A DNA stretch of 11,316 bases, from contig JALHDI010000093.1 of NCBI GenBank assembly GCA_022839045.1, forward strand, positions 1-11,316, read 5' to 3'. The notes under the pieces are model-generated. The model was not told the origin of the DNA. It saw only the letters and a list, made by a program, of their open reading frames with translations, and did not search any database. This stretch comes from Sporomusaceae bacterium (GTDB taxonomy: Bacteria > Bacillota_C > Negativicutes > Sporomusales_B > UBA7701). The first letter of the stretch is position 1; every line of letters begins with the position of its first letter. Positions 6,431 to 11,316 of this stretch are shown here, one piece after another. The translations under genes were made by a program, and so were the position numbers.

Positions 6431-6865
6431 TTGGGTAGCCAATGGGCAAACATCGTCAACTTTCTCAGCTATCTAGGCGTCTCGCTGCCCTTGCTGGGGC
6501 TCGGCATCTTCCTCTTCATGCTCACCACCCCGTACAAAGAACTCCGGCTCATCGCCGACGGCGACGAAACCGACCGCCGCAAAGCCTGCGCCGCCCAAGC
6601 CGCCGCCTGCGACCTCGGCGGCAAAATCCTCGGCCTGTCGCTCGTCCTCGCCTCGGCCGTCTTCCACGCCGTCAACTTCGTCGACCTCGTCATCTGGGGC
6701 CTCATCGGCATCATCTTCCAGGTGATCGTCTTTTACATATTCGAACTCATCACCCCCTTCACCGTCGTCAAAGAAATTCCCCAGGGCAACATCGCCGTCG
6801 GCATATTCTCCGCCTTCCTCAGCGTCTCGGCCGGCCTCCTGCTCGCCGCCCTGATAAGCTACTAG
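6431..6865 (+). CDS. DUF350 family membrane protein (YjfL-like)
   Basis: A 144-residue integral membrane protein with four predicted spans (about 11-32, 64-83, 86-106 and 119-142), the usual length and topology for DUF350. A charged cytoplasmic-type loop (PYKELRLIADGDETDRRKA, 34-52) separates spans 1 and 2. The C-terminal part has the family-like pattern ITPF....EI..GN.AVGIF (107-126). The TTG start at 6431 is preceded by AAGGAGG (6415-6421) with a 9-nt gap; the nearby ATG at 6442 is out of frame. It lies 31 nt after the ATP-grasp gene and completes the operon. DUF350 proteins recur beside YjfC-type ligases and PspA-related genes, which suggests a role in envelope stress. The molecular function is unknown. 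The stop codon's last base is the first base of a palindromic repeat. Confidence 0.88.
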   Translation: MGSQWANIVNFLSYLGVSLPLLGLGIFLFMLTTPYKELRLIADGDETDRRKACAAQAAACDLGGKILGLSLVLASAVFHAVNFVDLVIWGLIGIIFQVIVFYIFELITPFTVVKEIPQGNIAVGIFSAFLSVSAGLLLAALISY

Positions 6866-7048
6866 GCGGTTGCCTAGGAAGTCCATCTGCGGCGTTGCTC
6901 CTCGGCTGCCATCCTCAGCGTACGTTCGTGTACGCGCGATGCTGTTAAACCGATCCTGTGCAAACAACACATATAAACGTTGTCGCGGAGGAAACGGTGG
7001 TGTCAGTCTCCGGTGCGCCTTGCATCGGGAGCTTCCTAAACAACCGCC
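6865..7048. repeat. Palindromic intergenic repeat element, copy 2 (longer, asymmetric)
   Basis: The ends GGCGGTTGCCTAGGAAG (6865-6881) and CTTCCTAAACAACCGCC (7032-7048) are reverse complements at 15 of 17 positions. A terminal hairpin GCGTAC (6918-6923) with GTACGC (6930-6935) sits left of centre. It shares CCATCTGCGGCGTT (6883-6896), GCGTACGTTC and GCCTTGCATC (7017-7026) with the element at 2959-3079. The right arm is about 60 nt longer than the left, so part of it is unpaired or a later insertion. No convincing gene lies inside. It abuts the DUF350 stop and could act as a 3' untranslated stem. Confidence 0.7.
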
Positions 7049-7059
7049 GCACCATACGC

Positions 7060-7096
7060 AAAAAAAAGCGGCTGGCGCACTGCCAGCCGCTTTTTC
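7060..7096. terminator. Bidirectional intrinsic terminator between DUF350 operon and DUF4127 gene
   Basis: A perfect 10-bp stem AGCGGCTGGC (7067-7076) and GCCAGCCGCT (7082-7091) encloses a 5-nt loop. It is flanked by an A-run on the left (7060-7067) and a T-run on the right (7091-7095), so it can terminate transcription from both sides. It lies between two convergent genes, immediately downstream of the minus-strand stop. Confidence 0.93.
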
Positions 7097-8641
7097 CTAC
7101 AATTCTATATCCACCTCGAACATCCTGTTCCACGGGAAGCCCACCTTCAGCCTATCGACGGGATACGCCGGGAACTTCGCCGCCGCGAACCCCTTCAGCC
7201 GCCGGGTCGCCTCCGTCGTCAGGCGGGGAGACAGCTCATTGAGATAAAACCAGTTGCCGCCGGCGGGGTACAGCACCTCCCGCCCCAGCGCCCCGCGCAC
7301 ATTCGCCTGGTAAGCCCAGTCGTCCAGCAGCCTCGTTGCCAACAGGCGGTCCTTCGCCGCCGCCGTCATCCGCGGCGCCAGCAGACCCTGGCCGATCGCG
7401 TAGCCCAGCGTATTGCTCGCCGTATTCCAGCCCGAATACGCATCCAGCTTAAAAAGCAGTCCGCGGCGGGCCAGCTCCGTCATCAGCGCGTTATCCGCCC
7501 CGTTCGCGTACGCCACGTCACCCACCGCCACCGGCTCGCCCCCGGCGACGCTGGCGGCCACCTCGCCCGCGAAAACATACGCCGACGCCGTCACCCGCCC
7601 GCGGTTCGACGGGCTGTTCGCCTCATGCGTCACCCCGTCCTCCGGCGTATTCACCGCCAGCACCAGATCGGGCCCCGTCCCCGTCAGCAGCAGCCCGCCG
7701 GCCGCCACCACATGCTCGTTCACCGTCCGGCCGATCGGCACATCCTCATACGAAGGCACCGTATCCGGCCCCGCCCCCGGCGCGTAAAAAACCCGCACCA
7801 GCGGAATGCGCACCACGGCGTTGTTCGCCGCCCGCACCAGCATCAGCATTCCCAACTGATCGGCGCCCGGGAAAGTCGCGAACTTCGAAGCCGGCAGCCC
7901 CGCCGTCTCGGCGGCGATCATCCGCGACTCCATATGCGACTGCGAAAAAGGCGAGCAATCGTCGCGTCCCAGCAGGAAATACGCGAAAATCCCGTTCCTC
8001 GCGTACTCCACCAGGCGCACGTTCGCCGCGAAATTCTTATCCCGCCGCTCGAACCAGTCCGCCAGTACCTCCTCCGGCAGCGCCTCCCGCAGAGCCTTCA
8101 GCTCCGCCTCCTCGCCGCGCGTCAGCCCGGCCGTCTCCGCCTTGTCCTGGAGCGCCGTCAGGCGGAAAATCCTCGGCCCGTGCACCTCGTAATAATCGGG
8201 CTCCACCCCGCCGGCGCTCGCCTGCGGCGTTCGCATGATCGTCCCGAAAACATACAGCCGCGTTCCCGGATTCGCCAGCTTGAGGGCATAAAAGCGGTCG
8301 AGCCGCTCCGCGATCACCGCCTCCGGCAAATGGTGCCGGCGCGACGCCACCAGGCTGCCGTACAGCATCGCATCGCTCGACACCACCGCCGCATCCGCCG
8401 TGCGGATATTATCCGCCAGCCACGCCCACAGCGCGTCCGGATTTCCCGGCTCCGTCCGGCTCCCCAGCAGCGCCGCCGGCGGCGTCACAATCTCAAGCCC
8501 CGCGGCCCTCGCGGTATCAGCCACATAATCCAGACTCACCGGGCGGTTGTCGAACGGCACGAAAACGATCGTCTGGGCCGCCGCCGGGAGCGCCGTAAGG
8601 CAAAGGCCGGCAATCATTACAGCAAAAATCACCTTGCGCAT
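7097..8641 (-). CDS. Secreted DUF4127 family protein
   Basis: A 514-residue protein starting at the ATG complementary to 8639-8641, with GGAGGAAG just upstream; the longer open frame to 9175 is antisense to adaA and not real. A Sec signal peptide is clear: MRK, a hydrophobic core (4-18) and an AAAQ-type cleavage region near residue 22. The mature protein begins IVFVPFDNRPVSLDY (25-39), the characteristic DUF4127 opening. It continues with SSDAMLYGSLVASR (88-101), FGTIMRTP (132-139), LLGRDDCSPF (223-232), FPGADQLGMLMLVRA (257-271), VAYANGADN (376-384) and AYSGWNTASNTLGYAIGQG (401-419). These conserved Asp, Arg and Asn clusters look like an active site, but I know of no established activity. 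It is transcribed divergently from adaA and ends at a shared terminator. The family call rests on remembered motifs and is fairly confident. Confidence 0.85.
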   Translation of the reverse strand: MRKVIFAVMIAGLCLTALPAAAQTIVFVPFDNRPVSLDYVADTARAAGLEIVTPPAALLGSRTEPGNPDALWAWLADNIRTADAAVVSSDAMLYGSLVASRRHHLPEAVIAERLDRFYALKLANPGTRLYVFGTIMRTPQASAGGVEPDYYEVHGPRIFRLTALQDKAETAGLTRGEEAELKALREALPEEVLADWFERRDKNFAANVRLVEYARNGIFAYFLLGRDDCSPFSQSHMESRMIAAETAGLPASKFATFPGADQLGMLMLVRAANNAVVRIPLVRVFYAPGAGPDTVPSYEDVPIGRTVNEHVVAAGGLLLTGTGPDLVLAVNTPEDGVTHEANSPSNRGRVTASAYVFAGEVAASVAGGEPVAVGDVAYANGADNALMTELARRGLLFKLDAYSGWNTASNTLGYAIGQGLLAPRMTAAAKDRLLATRLLDDWAYQANVRGALGREVLYPAGGNWFYLNELSPRLTTEATRRLKGFAAAKFPAYPVDRLKVGFPWNRMFEVDIEL

Positions 8642-8672
8642 AGCTTCCTCCACATCTGCAAAATGCCCTTTT

Positions 8673-8701
8673 ATTCTGCTATTCTGTCCTCCCGATGGCA
8701 A
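8673..8701 (-). promoter_or_regulatory. Promoter candidate for the DUF4127 gene
   Basis: On the minus strand TTGCCA (complement of 8696-8701) is followed after exactly 17 bp by CAGAAT (complement of 8673-8678). The -35 matches five of six and the -10 four of six consensus bases. The predicted start near 8666 gives a leader of about 25 nt that contains the ribosome binding site. Confidence 0.45.
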
Positions 8702-8768
8702 ATCCTCCCTCCGCCAGCGGCCCAGCGAATAACACAGCACAAACCGGGACGCAAAAACCGCCGCATTG

Positions 8769-8777
8769 TGATATCCT
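8769..8777 (+). promoter_or_regulatory. Extended -10 promoter candidate for adaA-adaB
   Basis: TGATATCCT reads as an extended -10 (TG, one base, then TATCCT). No recognisable -35 sits 16-18 bp upstream, which would fit a promoter that depends on an activator such as methylated AdaA. The predicted start lies near 8784, ahead of the GAGG at 8797-8800. No element matching the E. coli ada box was seen. Confidence 0.35.
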
Positions 8778-8806
8778 ATAAACAGAAAAACCACGCGAGG
8801 TGCGCC

Positions 8807-9369
8807 ATGGAAAACTACACCGAAGAAACCATGTGGCGGGCCGTCGCCGCAAGCGACCCCAGCTACGACGGCCGCTTCTGCTACGGCGTCAAAACCACCG
8901 GCATCTTCTGCCGCCCCTCCTGCAAATCGCGGCCGCCGCGCCGCGAAAACACCGTCTACTTCCCCGGCGCCGCCGCCGCCCTCGCCCAGGGCTTCCGGCC
9001 CTGCAAACGCTGCCGCCCAGACGCCGCCCTCGACCCCGCCCAAGACACCGTCCGGGCCGCCTGCGTCCTCCTCGAAAGCGAATACGACAACCCCGCCATC
9101 CTCGGCGAACTTCCCGGCCGACTCGGCCTCACCCGCTCCCACCTCGCCCGCCTCTTCAAACACCACACCGCCCAATCACCGCGGGAATACCTCCACGCCG
9201 TCCGCATCCGCAAAGCCGAAGCCCTCCTCACAGCTGGCGCCCTCACCGGCACCGACGTCGCCTACGCCGTCGGCTTCGGCTCCCCCTCGCGCTTCTTCGC
9301 CGCCTTCCGGGCGCGCACCGGCCTCTCGCCCCGCGCCTGGCGCCGGCTCCAAACCGGGGAGGTCACGCC

Positions 9370-9373
<4 letters not shown>
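8807..9373 (+). CDS. adaA: AdaA: methylphosphotriester-DNA methyltransferase and AraC-type activator
   Basis: A 188-residue sensor of DNA methylation damage. The N-terminal Ada zinc domain contains RFCYGVKTTGIFCRPSC and GFRPCKRC; C35, C39, C66 and C69 correspond to the four zinc cysteines of E. coli Ada (C38, C42, C69, C72). C35 matches the cysteine that irreversibly takes the methyl group from the phosphate backbone. The C-terminal half (about 85-188) is an AraC-type double helix-turn-helix (LPGRLGLTRSHLARLFKHHT, then DVAYAVGFGSPSRFFAAFRA with the typical TGLSPRAWR end). Unlike E. coli Ada, it lacks the O6-methylguanine transferase domain, which is encoded by the next gene; the two overlap in ATGA. 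The split layout is that of Bacillus adaA-adaB. Methylated AdaA is expected to activate this operon. The ATG has GAGG 6 nt upstream. Confidence 0.93.
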
Positions 9374-9861
<488 letters not shown>

Positions 9862-9905
9862 CGCCGGCGGCAACCCGCCGTCCCCTTCCCGTCCCCCCGC
9901 ACCCC

Positions 9906-9936
9906 AAGCGGCCGCCCGCGGCCGCTTTTTTCTTTT
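9906..9936 (+). terminator. Intrinsic terminator of adaA-adaB
   Basis: AAGCGGCCGC (9906-9915) and GCGGCCGCTT (9918-9927) are perfect reverse complements; the physical loop is probably the central six bases. T6 (9926-9931), C and T4 follow directly. It is placed 45 nt after the adaB stop. Confidence 0.93.
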
Positions 9937-10031
9937 CCCGGCCGTGCCGCCGGCCCCGGCGCGCAACCATGATATTTACTTACCGAAACAGGAAAAAACA
10001 CCGGCCGGGAAAAAATAATCAAAACCCGGCC
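9933..10031 (+). promoter_or_regulatory. Three-segment inverted repeat in the carbonic anhydrase leader
   Basis: The 224-nt gap before the carbonic anhydrase gene holds three related segments: TTTTCCCGGCCG (9933-9944), its exact reverse complement CGGCCGGGAAAA (10002-10013), and AAAACCCGGCC (10021-10031). The middle segment can pair either with the first (12 bp) or with the third (GGCCGGG with CCCGGCC, 7 bp). Such overlapping pairs could be a regulatory leader or chance in G+C-rich DNA. The rest of the gap has no gene, and I find no clear promoter hexamers in it. Confidence 0.3.
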
Positions 10032-10085
10032 ATAGCGGTAAAGCGCCGGAGCAATCCTCTGCCGCCCAAGAAGGGAGCGATATCA

Positions 10086-10658
10086 GTGAACGTACTGGAT
10101 CAGATCCTTCAAGCCAACCGCCAATTCGTCGCCCGCCTGCCGACCCACTTCTCCCGGACGACGCCCAAACCCAGCAAACTGCCGCGGCGCGAACTTGCCG
10201 TCTTCACCTGCATGGACACCCGCCTCGTCGACTTCCTCGAACCCGCCGTCGGCATCCGGCGGGAAGACGCCGTCGTCATCAAAAACGCCGGCAACTCCGT
10301 CACCGGCCCCTTCGAAGCCAGCATCCGCAGCCTCCTCCTCGCCATCTTCGAACTCGGCGTCAAAGAAATACTCGTCATCGGCCACGAAGACTGCGGCGCT
10401 GCCTGCACCAGCCCGGCCGACCTCACCGCCAAAATGCTCGCCCGCGGCATATCCCCCGACGCCATCAAAATGATCGACAGAAAACTCTTCGCCTGGCTCG
10501 ACGACATCCAACACCCCGAAATTAACGTCACCCAGGTCGTCGCCCGCATCCGTGCCAACCCCCTCATCCCGGCGGAAATACCCGTCCACGGCCTCCTCTT
10601 CGACCCCCACGGCGGCAAAATCCGCATCGTCGTCGACGGCTATCAGCCGGTCCCCTGA
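10086..10658 (+). CDS. Beta-class carbonic anhydrase
   Basis: A 190-residue cytosolic zinc enzyme that interconverts carbon dioxide and bicarbonate. The zinc site is complete: CMDTR (C42, with the partner D44 and R46) and GHEDCG (H100, C103). VIKNAGNSV (64-72) and the helix ASIRSLLLAIFELGVKEILVIGH (78-100) are typical. The overall text is close in style to the short Bacillus YtiB-type beta enzymes. The GTG start at 10086 follows AAGGGAG (10071-10077) with 8 nt spacing; the upstream continuation of the frame to 9804 overlaps adaB and is not coding. It sits alone between two terminators, so it is likely a single-gene transcript. A supporting role in bicarbonate supply for carboxylation is general inference. 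Confidence 0.92.
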   Translation: MNVLDQILQANRQFVARLPTHFSRTTPKPSKLPRRELAVFTCMDTRLVDFLEPAVGIRREDAVVIKNAGNSVTGPFEASIRSLLLAIFELGVKEILVIGHEDCGAACTSPADLTAKMLARGISPDAIKMIDRKLFAWLDDIQHPEINVTQVVARIRANPLIPAEIPVHGLLFDPHGGKIRIVVDGYQPVP

Positions 10659-10663
10659 AACGC

Positions 10664-10695
10664 GAAGCGGGGTTTACCCGCTTCTTTCCTTTTTT
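10664..10695 (+). terminator. Intrinsic terminator of the carbonic anhydrase gene
   Basis: GAAGCGGG (10664-10671), loop GTTTA, CCCGCTTC (10677-10684), followed by TTTCC and T6 (10690-10695). The 8-bp stem is perfect and begins 5 nt after the stop codon. Confidence 0.92.
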
Positions 10696-10759
10696 AGGCA
10701 GGAATTCGCCTCCCCGGAAGGAAATAACCTAACATCAACCCTACAGGAGGTAATCAAGC

Positions 10760-11316
10760 ATGAAAGAAATCATCCTCGGCGGCCAAGCCCTCGTCTGCGG
10801 CCGCGGCTCCCTCGAACACCTCGCGTCCGTCCCCGCCCGCCGCGCCGTCATCGTCACCGGCGGCTCCTCCATGCTCAAAACCGGCGTCGTCGCCAAAATA
10901 GAAAAACTCCTCCAGGCCCAAGGCTGCGCCACCCTCGTCCACGCCGGCGTCCCCGCCAACCCCGACACCGCCGCCATCCTCGCCGGCGTAGCCAAAATGC
11001 GCCCCTTCGCCCCCGACCTCGTCGTCGCCGTAGGCGGCGGCTCGGCCCTCGACGCCGCCAAAGTCATGACCCTCTTCACCGAATACCCGGCGCTCGACTT
11101 CGCCGCCGCCATCGCCGGCACCCTGCCCGCCGCCCGCAAAGCCATCCGGCTCGTCGCCGTCCCCTCCACCTCCGGCACCGGCAGCGAAGTCACCAAAGTA
11201 GCCGTCGTCACCTTCCGCGACCAAAACCTCAAAATCGGCCTCCGCACCCCCGCCTTCATCCCCGACATCGCCATCCTCGACGCCGACCTCACCCTCACCA
11301 TGCCGCCCAACGTCGT
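10760..11316 (+). CDS. Iron-containing alcohol dehydrogenase family protein (3' end outside window)
   Basis: The first 185 residues of an NAD(P)-dependent group III alcohol dehydrogenase; the frame is open to the window edge. The start ATG has an AGGAGGT 9 nt upstream. The N-terminal dinucleotide-binding domain carries RAVIVTGGSS (28-37), the hallmark LVVAVGGGSALDAAK (87-101, with G92-S95, D98 and K101) and VPSTSGTGSEVTKVAV (134-149). The segment PDIAILDADLT (168-178) leads into the metal domain. The Asp and three His metal ligands of this family lie further on and cannot be checked. The enzyme class is sure; the substrate (1,3-propanediol, butanol, lactaldehyde or another alcohol/aldehyde) is not. 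The leader at 10696-10744 contains no obvious promoter pair. Confidence 0.92.
   Translation, partial: MKEIILGGQALVCGRGSLEHLASVPARRAVIVTGGSSMLKTGVVAKIEKLLQAQGCATLVHAGVPANPDTAAILAGVAKMRPFAPDLVVAVGGGSALDAAKVMTLFTEYPALDFAAAIAGTLPAARKAIRLVAVPSTSGTGSEVTKVAVVTFRDQNLKIGLRTPAFIPDIAILDADLTLTMPPNV

Noticed and set aside
5146..6459. 437-residue minus-strand frame opposite the ATP-grasp gene
   Set aside because: Its Gly/Ala/Val/Glu-rich low-complexity composition is typical of an antisense shadow of C-ending codons, while the plus strand carries clear ATP-grasp motifs.
6870..7247. Small plus-strand open frames across the palindromic element and terminator
   Set aside because: They run through the repeat and the terminator hairpin and into antisense DUF4127 sequence, with no ribosome binding site or protein family features.
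7625..8806. Long plus-strand open frame running into adaA
   Set aside because: It is antisense to DUF4127, very Arg/His-rich as expected for a shadow frame, and adaA has its own ribosome binding site and family-typical N-terminus at 8807.
8642..9175. Upstream extension of the DUF4127 frame on the minus strand
   Set aside because: It is antisense to adaA, has low-complexity Gly/Ala/Glu composition, and the signal peptide plus ribosome binding site place the start at 8641.
10741..11310. Minus-strand frames at the right edge
   Set aside because: They are antisense to the plus-strand iron-type alcohol dehydrogenase, whose motifs and ribosome binding site are unmistakable.

Overview
The window is G+C-rich DNA (about two-thirds G+C by eye) with strong third-position C preference. 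Most genes have an AGGAGG-type ribosome binding site at normal spacing, two start with TTG and two with GTG, and at least three intrinsic terminators are visible. Together with the split adaA/adaB pair, this suggests a high-GC member of the Firmicutes, possibly Negativicutes. The phylum-level guess is inference from style and gene content; no ribosomal marker is present.

Layout. 1-2179: the 3' part of a rhomboid-type membrane protease fused to TPR repeats, followed 20 nt later by a short zinc-type medium-chain dehydrogenase. 2180-2467: an intergenic stretch with a GC hairpin, a striking 35-bp AT-rich palindrome resembling a Fur/PerR box, and a possible promoter. 2468-2941: an unrecognised lipoprotein. 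2959-3079: a long palindromic repeat element. 3185-4300: a fold-type III PLP enzyme of the D-threonine aldolase/D-serine dehydratase group. 4382-6865: a tight four-gene operon (orphan two-part protein, Gly-rich lipoprotein with a calcium-loop-like motif, ATP-grasp enzyme of the glutathionylspermidine synthase family, DUF350 membrane protein). 6865-7048: a second, larger relative of the palindromic element, starting at the last base of the DUF350 gene. 7060-7096: a bidirectional terminator. 7097-8641 on the minus strand: a secreted DUF4127 protein. 8807-9861: adaA-adaB, the two-protein alkylation-damage response, transcribed divergently from DUF4127 and ended by a strong terminator. 10086-10658: a beta-carbonic anhydrase with its own terminator. 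10760-end: the N-terminal part of an iron-type alcohol dehydrogenase.

How the genes work together. AdaA senses methylphosphotriesters in DNA and should activate its own operon, and AdaB repairs O6-methylguanine. The ATP-grasp/DUF350/lipoprotein operon resembles the ygiBC and yjf clusters of enterobacteria, which are linked to envelope stress and polyamine-type ligation chemistry. It is the best candidate here for an incompletely described system. The remaining genes look like separate housekeeping or accessory units.

Most other long open frames in the window are antisense or out-of-frame shadows caused by the high G+C content.
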